From Bostrychus sinensis (taxonomy: Eukaryota; Chordata; Actinopteri; Gobiiformes; Eleotridae): 64,000 nt of DNA. Numbering within the stretch: position 1 is the stretch's first letter; every line of letters begins with the position of its first letter. The stretch is taken from positions 14,985,124 to 15,049,123 of the forward strand of contig CM036242.1 in assembly GCA_020698575.1 (NCBI GenBank), written 5' to 3'. Shown piece after piece: positions 11,105 through 23,515 of this stretch. Both the position numbers and the translations under genes were made by a program. The notes beneath the pieces are model-generated. The model had not been told where the DNA came from and searched no databases. It saw only the letters and a list, made by a program, of their open reading frames with translations.

Positions 11105-11375
11105 GTTGTATTGGTGAACAGCAGTGTGGAGTACCTGGCCTTCTTCAAGGTGCTCTGACTAAGGATTCCATTGTTCTGTTAGGGAACTTCAATGCTCACG
11201 AGGGCAGCAACAGTGATATCTGGAAAGGCGTGATTGGGAAGAATGGCCTCCCCAATCAGAACCTGAGCTGTGTTCAGTTATTGGACTTCTGTGCTAGTCA
11301 TGGTGTGTCCATAACAAACACCATGTTCAAGCACAAGGGTGTCCATCAGCGCATGTGGCACCAGAACACCCTAGG

Positions 11376-12417
11376 CAGGGATTAATTTGAGCCGGATCTT
11401 GCCGGAACAGGATCCGTAAACTCCCTTATTTTGACGTGGTCCAATCCTGCAACTGTTTGCTTGGATCCGGTAACTCAGGCACAACTCAGAACAAAGTGTT
11501 GAATACATTTGACACTTTGGGCCTCCTAAACCTGTGTTGAAGGTCGGAGGTGTAATTACACAGAAATGCATATGTTTTAAACATAAAAGCCACGCTTCAT
11601 TTCCGTGTGAGCGCTTCAGCATAGACTGTCCCCGTGCTGTAGTTCGTGTCTATAGAGTATTCAGGGAATCGTGTAGAAAAGACCTTCATGTCAAACTGAA
11701 AAATCTATTCACCACTGTTAACACCAGTGGTGTCTGCAGGTGTACAGCAGTACGCACTGTGCCTACCTTGAGATGTGCCCCGACCCCGCCCAATCCCCGC
11801 TGCATCCACAGAGCTGCAGAGAGGCATAGTAGGCTGTGTGTTTTTACAAACGCGAGTGGAGCTACAGCTGACTGCTGCTCTTTAAGCCAAAAGTGATGCG
11901 TTTGATTACAGCCAGAAGACAGCAAATCTGTTGGTTTGTCCTGACTTTGGTTACACGGAGGGGACCTACGTGATGTGCTCTGGATGTGCCGTTATTCCCC
12001 CACTGCGCCTGAGAGCGCACGGGACATGGCAGTGCCACGTCAGTTTGTTCTTTTACTCAAATGCATATGGGCAAGGACTGTCGCACTGATCGTGGATTAC
12101 AGGTCTATGACAGAGCGAGCCTACAAAAGCGCAGTAATTATGCGTAGCAGCTGATTTCTCGATCAGCTGAGCAATCAAACAAACGTACACTGACACATTA
12201 CACTGAAGTGAAACGCTACAACTTATAATCATGTTAACAAATATGTTTAGATATAATTTAAAACTCAGTATAAATGAGCAGTTGCTTGGTATTTTGGCAT
12301 GTGTGCGCCTAAGCATTGTGTTGTGTGTACGTTCCGGGAACAGTGTTGGCCTTGTGGACTCCAGTGTCAAAGCGAAATTTTTGTTCTGGCATCATTTGAT
12401 TTACAAATTAAGCCCTG
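11376..12417. mobile_element. hAT-like non-autonomous DNA transposon, 1,042 bp, nested in Rex3
   Basis: The left end CAGGGATTAATTTG and the right end, inverted as CAGGGCTTAATTTG, form 14-bp terminal inverted repeats with one mismatch. The host sequence ACCCTAGG occurs directly before (11,368-11,375) and directly after (12,418-12,425), a perfect 8-bp target duplication, as hAT transposases make. The interior carries no transposase motif; its longest frame (120 codons from 11,534) has no recognisable domain. Rex3 sequence resumes in register on the right side, so the element inserted after the LINE. Confidence 0.9.
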
Positions 12418-14446
12418 ACCCTAGGCCAGAGGTTAATGATCAACTTTGTTGTGGTATTATCTGACCTTTGGTCATATGTCTTGGACACTTGGGTAAAGAG
12501 AGGAGCTGATCACCACCTGGTGGTGAGTTGGATCCGCTGGCGGAGGAGGAGGCCAGACAGACTCGGCAGACCCAAACGTATTGTGAGGGTCTGTTGGGAA
12601 CATTTGGCTGAGCCCTCTGTCAGAGATGTCTTACACTCCCACCTTAGGGAGCTCTTGGACCAGATCCCAAGTGAGGTTGAGGACATTGAGTCCGAGTGGA
12701 CCATGTTCTCCACCTCTATTGTCAATGCAGCCTTATGGAGCTGTGGCCATAAGGTCTCTAGTGCCTATTGTGGTGGCAATCCCAGTGGTGGACACCGGAA
12801 GTCAACTAAAAGGTACCAGTAGGCCAAGTGTGCTGTTGTCCAGGCAGTTGTGGAGGCAAAAAATCGGGTCTGGGAGGAGTTCAGGGAGGCCATGGAGGAG
12901 TACTATCAGTCTACCTTGAAGGAATTCTGTCCGACGCCTTAGGAGAGGGAAGTAGTGCTTTGCTAACACTGTTTACAGTGGAGGTGGGGAGTTGTTGACC
13001 TTGACAGGGGATGTTGTTGGGCAGTAGAAGAAATATTTTAAGGATCTACTCAATTCCACAGACACAGCTTCAGTTGAGAAAGCAGAGGCTGGGGACTCAG
13101 AGGTGGACTTGTTCATTACCCAAGCTGAAGTCACCAAGGTGGTAAAAAAGCTCCTCGGTGGCAGGGCACTGTGGGTGGATGAGATCCGCCCTGAGTACCT
13201 CAAGTCTCTGGATGTTGTGGGGTCTTGGTTGACACATCTCTGCAATATCGCTTGGTGGTCAGGGACAATGCCTCTGGACTGACAGACCGGGGTGGTGGTC
13301 CCTCTTTTCAAGAAGGGGGACTGGAGGGTGTGTTCTGACTATAGGGGGGTAACACTCCTCAGCCTCCAAGGAAAAGTCTATTCCAGGATACTGGAGAGGA
13401 GAATTCAGCCGATAGTCGAACCTCTGAATCAGGAAGAACAATGCGGATTTAGTCTTGGTAGTGGAACAGTGGACCACCTCTACACTCTCTGCTGGATGCT
13501 AAAAGGTTCATGGTAGTTTGCCCTAAAAGGCATTCGACCATGTCCCTTGTGGCATCTTGTGAGGGGTGTTCTGGGAGTATGGGGTCCGAGACCCTCTTCT
13601 GGGGGCTGTCTCTGTACAACTGGAGCAGGACCTTGGTTTGCATTACCGGCAGTAAATCAGACCTGTTCCCAGGGCATGCTGGATTCCAGCTGGGCTGCCC
13701 TTTGTCACCGGTTCTGCTGATTATCTTTATGGACCGAATTTCTAGGTGCAGCCATGAGCCAGAAGGAGTCTGGTTTGGGAACCACACTCAGCTACTGCGG
13801 CTGCGGTTTGCACCTCCATGTCTGAGGCCATGGTCCTTGACTGGATAAGGGTGGCTTGCACCGTACAGGTGGGAGGAGAGTTCCTGCCTCAAGTTGATGA
13901 GTTTAAGTATCTCGGGGTCTTGTTCACAGGTGAGGGAGGGATGGAGCGTGAGATTGACCGGTGGATCAGTGCAGCGTCTGCAGTAATGTGGACATTGTAT
14001 TGGTTTGATGTGGTGAAGAGGGAGCTGAGCTGAAAGGCAAAGCTCTTGATTTACTTGGCAGTCTTATGGTCATAAGCCTTGGGTCATGACCAAAAGGACA
14101 AAATCTCAAATAAAAGTGACCGAAATGAGTTTCCTCTGCAGGGTGGCTGGGCGCTCCCTTAGGGACAGAGTGAGAAGCTTGGTTACCCAGGAGGAGCTCT
14201 GGCTCCTTCACATGGAGAGGAGCCAGTTGAGGTGGTTTGGGCATCTGTTCTGCATGCCTTCTGGTCGCCTCCAGGCATGCAGGAGGGACGATCTCTCCAC
14301 TGGCCTGGGAACACCTCAAGATTCACCCAGTAGAGCTGGAGGAAGTGGCTGTGGAGAGGGAAGTCTGGGCATCTCTGCTTAATCTGCTGCCCCCACGACC
14401 TAACCCTGGATAAGCGGAAGAAGATGGATGGATGGATGGATGGATG

Positions 14447-14699
14447 CTCCCCCATCTCCATTTAAGTATGTTTTCTTTTTGGGCTTTTTTAGTAGACAAA
14501 GCTAGGACTAAAGTACCCACTTTTTCTGTATTATCTGCAGCTATTACGTCAATGTTGACAAGTGGTGTAGACAAACCAGACCTGGATAATAAAACCTGTG
14601 TGATATCTTCATTTTTCACAAATGATTCCTATCGCTGGGTGCCCTGTGACAATGACGTAGTGAAGGTTCAATTTGTGGACTGGCCAACTATTATCTCTT
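14447..14699. other. Intergenic, nothing recognised
   Basis: Short spacer between the Rex3 tail and the SINE remnant. Confidence 0.4.
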
Positions 14700-14915
14700 T
14701 AGGTGAAATTTGCATGTTCTCCCTGTGTTACCTTGAATTCTCTCCTGGTTCTCCTGCTCCCTCCCATCGTCCAAAAATGTGCATGTTTTAAAGAAATTGG
14801 TGAATATAAATGTAAATGAATGTGAGAATAGATGAAATGACTTTATATGTTGTTGTGGTTGCTGGGATAGGGTTTAGCCACTTGCAACCCCTATTTATAA
14901 GCGAGAGAAGATGAA
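14700..14915 (+). mobile_element. SINE tail with L2-like 3' end
   Basis: TGCATGTTCTCCCTGTGTTA is followed by a TGGGATAGG block, then CAACCCCTATTTATAAGCGA and GATGAATAAAT. This order is shared with the element at 16,420-16,722 and with fish SINEs that have borrowed a LINE 3' tail. The tRNA part is not recognisable here. Confidence 0.6.
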
Positions 14916-16419
14916 TAAATTATTTGCCTGACAACATACTATTGAACAATTTCCAAATCACCTAATGAGAAAAACACTTTAATAGAGCCAAGAGCATAAT
15001 CCAACTAACCTCTGCGTGTAAAAATAGTGTGATCCATCTCTCCACAGACAGAGGAGCACTTGTCCTGACAACCGAAAAGACAACAACAATCAAAGCGAAA
15101 TAAAAAACGAGAGAAAAAGTAACCCTGCAAAGTTAACACAGGATGTGTTGCAAACGTTTTAATGAGTCCACCCTTAATTAGTGTCACAGGAAATCGATGG
15201 TTACCCCAAATGCTTGTCATTAACAAACGAGCCGACAGCCGACCCGTGGGACCTGTGCTGAATAACAGTTTATCGTCACGAGGACCAAGGATGAGTGTGA
15301 AATAGTGAAAGTAAATGTGTGCCGGTGCGTTTGGTGGCCCACTGAGCCAAGCAGAGCATTGACATTTGTAATAGCTGCGGGTTAGAAGAGAACGGTTAAT
15401 ATAACTGGGATATGGGGAGACCAAGAAAGATCTATAACACTGTGTATTGTTGCCTGACTCCAGACTAAAACACTTCATATTACAATTTCTCTCCAAATGA
15501 AGGAACAATGGATTCTTTATTTTTAACTACATCAAAATAGGAAACTGGCGCTCACGTCAAAGTCCTCTGAACCTGCTTTGCTTGTTAGTGAGAGCCAAAT
15601 ATGAAAATCTGCACACAAAAAAAAAAAATAAATCATAAAATAATAATAAAATAAAATACAAATAAAAGCTAAAGTTCTGGAATGAAAGATGCTGCAGTTG
15701 TGGAACTCATAACTTTGCCTAATGAAAAATGAGGAGTGTCAAAACTGATGGGTAGCAAGCGTGACAGCTGAGTGCTAGGGTGAAACAATTATTGCAGAGT
15801 CCTTTGTTGCACTAAGAGATGTGTGCTAATGAGCAAAACTATTTCCATTCAGGTTTTTATTTAGCATTTTATTTTTAACTCATTGTAGGCAGTCCATTAG
15901 CCTGTAATGTAGCGTATTTAGTATGATTTATGTCTGCACAACGGCATGTTTCTACTGGGATTAAAGTAAGTTTAAAAATACAGTAGTATAATACAGAAAA
16001 CAATGCGAAAAAAAATCTGGACAGAAAAAGTGGAAAACAGAAAAAATGACACTCTGTTAAAATTTTGGAACAAATACCTAAAATAGCATTAACACATTAA
16101 AATAGTAATAGCTTCTTAATGATTCTGAATTCTGCATGACTCAGGCTTTTCTTGAGAAAGGACCATTTGCATTTTTTGGTGAAACCAGCAAAAATCCAAG
16201 AAGTAAATCTTGTTCTGACAGGTACTCCCTGTAGTAGTGCCCAAGTATAAAACATATTTTTTTGTTAAACAGTACTAGTGTTTGAAATGCATCTGTACAG
16301 AAACTCACCCAGGGAGAAGTACATATAGTACATATGCTGCACTTCTTACAGCATTTAGATACTGTACTGTATATGTAACAAACCTGCCCTCATAAGTAAT
16401 TAGTGTTTAGTCCTGCAGT
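14916..16419. other. Intergenic, with a possible conserved block at 15,000-15,540
   Basis: The 15,000-15,540 part is repeat-free with moderate GC. On the minus strand it has an open frame of 167 codons, but I recognise no domain and the composition is not clearly coding. The rest is A-rich non-coding DNA. Confidence 0.4.
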
Positions 16420-16722
16420 GCACAGTGGCAGAGTGGTTAGCACTTCTGCCTCTTGGCAAGGAGGCTGTGGCTTTGATCCTTTTGCTGGCCAAGCACAATC
16501 TCTTTGAGTGGGACTCCATGTCCTCCCTGTGTTACCATGATATCTGTCCAAGTACTTCAGTTTCCTTCCACTAGTCTAAAGTAAATGTGGGTCAGTCCTG
16601 TGACTTAATGACCATTGGCCAAGTTGTTGCCCTCCTTAAGGCCCATAGCTGCTGGACTAGACTGCAGCCACATGCAACCCCTAATATATAAGAGGGGGAT
16701 GAATGCATTCAAAATAAATGAC
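16420..16722 (+). mobile_element. tRNA-derived SINE with L2-like tail
   Basis: The head reads GTGGCAGAGTGGTTAGCACT (A-box-like), followed by GGCTTTGATCC (B-box-like), then a CTCCCTGTGTTACC block and a tail CATGCAACCCCTAATATATA ending in GATGAATGCATTC. The whole layout parallels 14,700-14,915, which lacks the head. Confidence 0.7.
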
Positions 16723-16780
16723 TGACTGCTATAGTCCTAACATTTAGTGTAGTCATGACCATGTTTAGAGATTTGTTGGC

Positions 16781-17116
16781 TTTGGAAGCCCATTTCCACC
16801 AATGAAAAAAAACACATTGTTAAGTCCTAGGTAAGGATGAGACACTGGGATGTTTTCTCGCAATTATGTGTTAACAAGTCAAAATGATGAGATACAGTTA
16901 CAATTATGAAGTACTTAAAAAAATTATTAGATGTTTTCTCATAATTATGACTTAAATTATGACTTAGTATTTCATAATTATATGTTTTCTCATGATTAAT
17001 AATAAAAATCAATATATATTATATTATTTAATAATAAATAATTATGAGAAAGCAGTGGTCAACAAGTGTTTTTTTTTTTTTTTTTTTTTTTCCAGTGGCA
17101 GAAATGGGCTTCCATA
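16781..17116. mobile_element. MITE with GGAAGCCCATTTC inverted ends
   Basis: The left end TTTGGAAGCCCATTTC and the inverted right end TATGGAAGCCCATTTC match at 15 of 16 positions. GTTGGC occurs immediately outside both ends (16,775-16,780 and 17,117-17,122), giving a 6-bp target duplication. The interior consists of degenerate TTCTCATAATTATGA-type words and a long T run at about 17,069-17,091. No coding capacity. Confidence 0.8.
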
Positions 17117-18889
17117 GTTGGCACACTGAATTTCAATCAGAATTAAGAGTTACTAAATTGAGTATTTGTGGTATTTTCTGTTCATAATGTACTGTAATAA
17201 TATGCCACATACTGCTTGAATTAACTTATCTTGGTTCAAGTCTTTGGTAAACATTTGCATTTTGAGCCTCATAAATAAAGCCTGCTGGCTCAGATCAGAA
17301 CTGATGTAATTCTTTAGGTGCAGGAGGTAGTTTTTAAACAGCCACCTAAAATGCAAAGTCAATGTAGTAGAAAGGGGGCTGACAAGGAACAAATGGCCTG
17401 ACCAGGTAATCGAACCAAGATTCCTCTCTTTAATATTGACTCCTCTAAGATAAACAGCCAGAACTAAAGCAGGGAAGCAGTCCAGCTATTGAGGCAGTAG
17501 TGTCTGGGGAGCACATCCTTCTTCATGTGAAGTGTGGCAGAGACTTACTGAGAAATAGCAACATTATTTGTGCACTAACAAAGAAACAAGCTTTCAGTTG
17601 TTTTATCTGTGTTCCCCCAGAGTAATGTGCTTACAGACACCCCAGCTGTGAACCTCAACTGTGAAAAAATCAGTTTGGGCCGCTCATAGATTTTAATGGA
17701 TACAAAGAAAAGTATTTTTTGGTGACAGTGATGAAATAATAACCAGGCATTTTCTATGCGTCATGTTGCCAGTTTTAGACACATGGCGGCATTGTGGTGA
17801 AGAGGTTCAATGCATTATCCAGATTTTTCATTCATGCTCTCACTCTTTTTATCTTCTATTGCTTCTCCAGTTATGTGTTGCAGGAAGCTTCTACCAATTC
17901 ATTGTTAGAGCATAAGGCTGGGTACTACATAGGGTTATTGGTAGTTAATTGCAGAGCTAACATCTATAGATAACACTGGCAGACAACCTTAAACTCTCAC
18001 TGTCAGCATCTACGGGCAATTTTGATTCACCAGTTTGCCTGTACAAGCACGTCTTTGCATGGGCACAACTAGAAAGAACCCTGGCACTATCCGGCGATAG
18101 AGATGCAGTTGTGTTTACTTTCTGTTAGTGCGGTTTGTGTTCATGCGTTGTTTACCAGTCGCCCAAAACGCTGCACCATAAGCCACATGATAACCGTCAG
18201 CTGACTGGCAAACTTGTTTTCATGATAGCAGGCATCAAGCGCACATTTTGAAGTGTTACGAAGTGCACCTGAACACACCATCACTCACCATCACACGCCT
18301 AACATGTGGCTTTCCCTCTCCGTGGTCTGTCAAACCATTTATTGGGACTCATGCAGAAGCTATAGCCTTTGCAAAACAGTGCTCTCAAGAAAAGATGAAT
18401 TTAGCTCTGTGTGTTACGCTGTGGAGCTCAGTTCAGGACATGGAAAGATTCTCCAATATGTGCCATGACGCGCGGAGCACTCAGGGGATACTACTTCACA
18501 CACACTGTGTTTGGCTGCCACTTCTTTTTATACATGCTGAAAGGAATTGCATACTGGACAGTAGCCTACTAATCGAGGTGTTTTTTATGTCCCGCAAAAT
18601 GACAGAGTAATTATGTCTAGCGAAACTACTGGTAGGTCAGCCCGAAGGTGGCAGCTTTCACACCACAGACACTGATCCAAGATGCGGCGAGAGCCTCTGG
18701 TGCGCCACTTCGAGACCTGCTGTTTAGAGCAGTCTCAGAACGATCGTTTAGTGCGCACCAGAGTACAGCTGCTGCATTCACACTGACCCAAGCGCACTGC
18801 ACTCGGGTCAAAAGCTATTTGCACCAATCTAACCAGTGAGAGTGTGAAAATGCCCTAAAACATCCCTTTTAGAGCTAATCATGTCTGAT
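17117..18889. other. Intergenic, about 1.8 kb without a gene
   Basis: No supported gene. The sequence near 17,783-17,810 weakly resembles a SINE head. The 18,240-18,840 part is more GC-balanced but its frames show no domain. Confidence 0.45.
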
Positions 18890-19184
18890 ATCAGTTAATT
18901 TCATTAGTTGCTAGATGTTCTCCATGCTGAATTATTTTAAAAATGTTTGATTTTCAGCCATTTGTTGCCCCTGTCCCAACTATTTTGAGACCTGTAGCAG
19001 GTATCAAATTTGAAATGAGCTCATTTTGTACATAAAAGTGTAAAATTTCTTACTGTAAACAATTGCTATGTTATCTATGTTCTATTATGAATTAAATTTT
19101 GGCTCATGTGATTTGAAAGTCTTTTAGTTTTCATTTTATTCACATTTTAAGAAATATCCCAACATTTTCAGAATTCGGGTTGTT
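18890..19184 (+). mobile_element. Dispersed repeat, family shared with 53,646-53,900
   Basis: It contains CCCCTGTCCCAACTATTTTG, then an ATGAGCTCATTTTG block, and ends in ATCCCAACATTTTCAGAATT followed by CGGGTTGT. The copy at 53,646-53,900 is the reverse complement and shows the same blocks in mirrored order. The sequence resembles a repeat that is very common in teleosts. I cannot assign a superfamily. Confidence 0.6.
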
Positions 19185-20984
19185 GGAGTGTTAGCCATCA
19201 CTTACAACCTTAATGTTATCTGGGCTTTATTATAAAGCTTCCACTGATTGGTCCAAACCACTTATTTTGTATTACTGATTTCCACTACCTTTTGATGACA
19301 TGATAATAACTTTATGTAAAAAGACATTGTAATGATGGTATGCATAAATCTTTTTTGCAAAATCTGTACTTTTATGTTATTCAGAGAAAACTTCACCTTG
19401 ATATCACGCTCCCACTGTGCATACCTCAGTGTATATTATTTTCAAGTTGTGTTGTGATCATAATATAGAAGTCTTAAAGCAAGATGCAATGTTTTCCCTA
19501 TTGGTATCTTTCAGTAATTTTGAAGTGAGGCTTGCAGCTGGTGGCACCTTTAAAGAAAGAGCTTCGTTTCAGTTGGAGATGATAATCATCTGGGCCTGAA
19601 AGAAATCCCTGCAGCAAATCACCCTGGTTATTGTTACATTATATTTAAATAGAGAGTCTTTTCTAACAGTAAACACAAACATGAGATCAAAGTATCAAAT
19701 TGAAAATCGTGATTGCTGTCCAACATAAACATTTTTTATCATAAAGTTCTCTGGCAATTCTTTTGTGCGGAGTTTAGTCATCTTCTACTACTGTTTCACC
19801 AGTTCTCCAAACACATGCATGTATTTGGAAAGGTGGAAATTGTGTGTCACCTGGAGAAAACCACTATTTTTTATTTGTTTATTTTTTCTACCCAATTGGC
19901 CACTGTGCACCCCCAACTTTAAACAGTATTACACATTTCATTTCATTTATTATACAAGAAAAGATTAAAAGTGTAACCACAGAAAAAGTCTATGGGCTCA
20001 ATCTTGTGAATGGCGCACACCTGATCTTGGCACAGGCAGAGGTAATTTGATATTGCTATGGACTCCCTCTGCAGTTTACCTCTGACAGAGCGGCATGTGG
20101 TGTTGTTCAGGTGAGGCATGTTGTCAGGCAGCCTGCTTTAAATCTAGGGCGTGGTGTGGAGCATGAGAAACCCCTCAAAGAGCAGTGGTTTATTATGATT
20201 ATGATGATTATTATTATTATTAAGTAGAACAAGAAGATGAAAGGATGTGATGCAGGCGACATATTGAGACTCTAAAGTTCACATGAAACTCACCAAAACC
20301 TGCAGGTTGTTGTTTTCTGCCTTCCCATCCATCACAGTTTACCCATCACAGCAGCAAGCCATCCTCCTCCACATCTCTGAGGTCACAAAGGAAGCGCTCG
20401 TGTAGCCTATCCGTGCATAAATCCAGCTTTTAAAATCATGGGAATAATTAATGTAATGACAGAGATGTGCACAGATAAAGATGGAATATGGAAAGAGCTA
20501 CAAAACAAAGTAACTGAGTTCTCCCTGTGTGGTTTGTTGTTTCATTACCATGTAAACCAAATCCAAAAGACCAAAAATAGCAAATGAATGTATTTGTATG
20601 TATGTATGTATGTATGTATCTGCATGCATTTAAAATGAGGCTACACTTCATAATATAGGCAATAAGAAATGGCAGATAGGAGTTTATTCAAATTTAACAG
20701 GATATTAAGCAATTGTTTTTATCTCTAAAATAATGGATCAACAAATTAGTGAAGCTTTTCCTAGAAAACAACAACAACAAAAAAAAGCTTAACTATCAGA
20801 TCAAAATAACATTATAAATAATATTATTAACCACATAATAGTTTTTCCACTATCTATTATTAATTAACACCCGTGAAGTTTTCTAAAAAAATTTCATTCC
20901 AATATTGTAGTTCCTCTCTCATGCTGTGAGTGGAGCTGGGAGAGAGCTGCTCTGATTGGTTTAGAGTTTAGAGGGTTAAGTCCT
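19185..20984. other. Intergenic, about 1.8 kb without a gene
   Basis: Contains an ATT-rich stretch near 20,195-20,222 and a (GTAT)n stretch near 20,590-20,620. Otherwise nothing is recognised. Confidence 0.45.
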
Positions 20985-21232
20985 GTGCCATTGGGGAGAA
21001 TCAGTTTGGACACGCCCCCAGGTGCACCGCCGTCCCCACTGCTGTCTGTGCCAGTTGGCAAGATGGGCCCGATATGTTTTTCTGAATTGTGACTCTGAGT
21101 CCATTGTCCTGATGTGATATGGAATATTGTTACAAACTTTAGTGTAAGTGTGGAATAAAGTCTTTTCCCCAAAGGTGTTTCTGAATGCAGGCACTGGCAG
21201 CTGCTCCTGTGTGCTTGGTCTAGTGTTCTGCA
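20985..21232 (-). pseudogene. Possible LINE RT C-terminal fragment
   Basis: A minus-strand frame reads PAFRNTFGEKTLFHTYTKV, then NNIPYHIRTMDSESQFRK. The layout, in which a basic strand is followed by a W/NxxPxxIR motif and FRK, is typical of the extreme C-terminus of CR1/L2/Rex1-like reverse transcriptases. Only this tip is present and the flanks do not extend it clearly. Confidence 0.4.
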
Positions 21233-23124
21233 ATGTGTGGGCTGTTGGGAGTAAGGCCGTTAGGGCGGGTGAAAGACAGCTGTTGTCTGAAAATAAAACT
21301 TGAGGGCCACACTGTTAACATAGCGTTCAAATGCAAAAGCATTACTCCTAAACCATGCTGCACTATGGTGGACCCAGCCTGGAAGTTTACAGTGAATCTT
21401 AAATGCCCTGTTTTAGAGTCTGACCACAGGTTGCTCTAATTAACTAGTGTCAACTAGCAGCAATAGTTTTCTTTTTTCAATTTTGGACTTCTCATTTTCA
21501 ATAGGCCAATCCTCCAGCTAGATAATCCTGACCAGGATCCTGGCTCAAGATCTAGAAAAGGTTCCCTGGGCACTGCTCAGGGGTCACCCACTGCTTTTGA
21601 CAGGTAGCCCCAGCTGCACTGAAGAATGGGTCAAAATAAAGTCTACCTTAAACTTAACTACCCTTTTTCCCCAAGTAAGCATCCCGCATAGAAGTTCTCC
21701 AGTCAACACAACAATAGTAGCATGGTACAGAATGTGTATGTGGAAACCCTCTCAACCATTGAAATCCAGGCTTTATATTTGCTGTCTATTTGTAGTCTGC
21801 GTATGGCATCACAACTGCAACATTTTGGTCGGGCAAATAAGTCCAACTCAGGACTAAGAAGTGGGTTGGCTCTGTGCCCATCACACTGTCTAGGGATCAA
21901 ACCTGCTTTTGTAAAAACAGATTTATATAAGTGCATCTCAGGTCAAAGCATTGTAAAACCACAGTACACAAAAAAAAAAGAACTGATATTTTTGTGACCT
22001 GTGGCTTGTTCACGCACAATCAATAAGAATAATTTATCCACAAGTTAATAACACAAAAGAGTGCCTCAACTTGTGATTACCCTGCTGGGGATCGACAGTT
22101 CTAAAACTATTTCTAGCCATCTTTGCCCTGGTTGGCTTCACACGATGTCAAAACAAACAACACTGGAGAAAAAAGCTAAAAACATGTTGACAAGGGCAAC
22201 CTGCCTACACAAGTACTGCAGCAAAGAAAAAAGTAAAAATGAAGAAGATAAAGCAGCTCATCTTCACCTCCCACCTAGCCTTTGAGTGTGACCCCCCCGT
22301 CCTTTCGGATCACTTGCTCCTTGTTAAGAGGACTGTGGCCCGGGCAGAGCGGGGGTGGTGATACCCCTAATGAAGATGAATATTCAGCCGCGTTACACAG
22401 GCTCCTGGAAGGCTGCCCGGCTGCACTCTCTGCTCTTCCAGTCAAATTGGCGGCATGGCGCGGGGGGAAGCAGGGAGACTGGGCCAGAGCTGTGGTCCTA
22501 TGGGGAAGGGGGGCAGATTAGATGATTAGGATGGCAGACAGGCACAGGGAGGGCATGGGGGCCTGTGAGTGTTTTCTGTATTTAACATTATGGGAATGAA
22601 AGTAATATTGTCCTTTGTCTATTGTCTATTATATTAATGTAGTCCAGACTGTGGTAGCATTAGTTACTAGTTGTTACTTTGCAATACTTATAAATTATTA
22701 TTACTGAGTAGGCATTCAGTAACCATGAAGACTGCAGTTCTCTTCTTTAATAGCATACTTGTCTCTGGTTTGATTCAGTGCAAATAAAATATGTTTAGTT
22801 AGGTTTTTTATTGCATTCATTGTAAAATGTGTTGCAATTTCTGACATTCTATTGACAGAAAAACATTAAGAAGGCACCACTCTATGTTTAGTATGACACC
22901 TTAATACTATCATTGCTAAAGCTATAATAAGAGGTTGGCAGCTGTGGTAATGGTAAACCTTATATTATTGTCTATGGAGATCTATCTAGTCTTGCTGCAT
23001 GGTTGCTTAATTTTAAATACTGTAAATAAAACATTTTAACAATGGCAAAAATGTACACACAATATCATTTCACAGTATTTACACCTGTTGTTGCTAACAA
23101 GTTTTAAAACTAAATACTCCAACT
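21233..23124. other. Intergenic, about 1.9 kb, with a GC-richer block at 22,270-22,560
   Basis: No supported gene. The 22,270-22,560 block is GC-rich and repeat-free, in contrast to its AT-rich surroundings, and is a candidate regulatory segment. Its 79-codon frame has no domain. Confidence 0.4.
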
Positions 23125-23515
23125 TTAAAGGCTCCATACTTTGCTTTTTTTCAGGGTTTTTTGAAATTGCATTAGTGTTTCACATTCTATAACTTAAAAT
23201 AATGTACCTGTAAAGAACATGTATTTTTTGGGAGAGCTGTTTCTTTCAATTTGCAGAGAATGATTGGATTAGGCATCTGTCGACACCTGGCTGGCAACGG
23301 TTGGGAATAGACAAAGCATAAAATGGCTAATTAGCACAACTATTAGCGACATGATGCTAACTAAACAAGCTGCCTGCCTTTGTATGAGTCAGGTGATGGT
23401 GTATGGGCTTTAAAAACACACAGGAGCACTTCCCAAGTTCATGTGTCTAGCATTTTCAGCTCTTGAGAAGAAAACGGATTCAGCAAGTCAATGTAGTATA
23501 TTTGGGTAGTTTTAA
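23125..23515 (+). mobile_element. Dispersed ~450-bp family, copy 1
   Basis: Shares ordered blocks with copies at 26,452, 34,055 (inverted) and 52,501: a TTTAAAGG-type start, TATAACTTAAAATAATGTA, CATAAAATGGCTAATTAGCA, GATGGTGTATGGGCTTTAAA and CACAGGAGCACTTCC. No protein frame and no terminal inverted repeat is visible. Confidence 0.8.

Larger units (their letters stand above)
10555..14446 (+). mobile_element. Rex3 LINE (RTE clade), 5'-truncated and inactive
   Basis: A non-LTR retrotransposon in plus orientation, interrupted by the hAT-like insert at 11,376-12,417. The 5' part encodes endonuclease remnants around 11,158-11,375, with GNFNAH where the catalytic motif is normally GDFNAH. The RT part is spread over several frames: VVPLFKKGDW at about 13,290, RRIQPIVEPLNQEEQCGF at 13,405-13,460, GCPLSP at 13,693-13,710, and EFKYLGVLFT at about 13,890. 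The expected F/YxDD catalytic box between GCPLSP and SEAMVLD is missing because that interval is shortened. The element ends in six GATG units (14,423-14,446), the 3' tail type described for Rex3. Several RT blocks match, as I recall them, the conserved Rex3 segments used to survey teleosts. Internal stops, frameshifts, small deletions and the nested insertion make it a fossil. Confidence 0.92.

Noticed and set aside
15005..15508. Minus-strand open frame of 167 codons
   Set aside because: No recognisable domain, no splice or promoter context, and composition typical of non-coding single-copy DNA.
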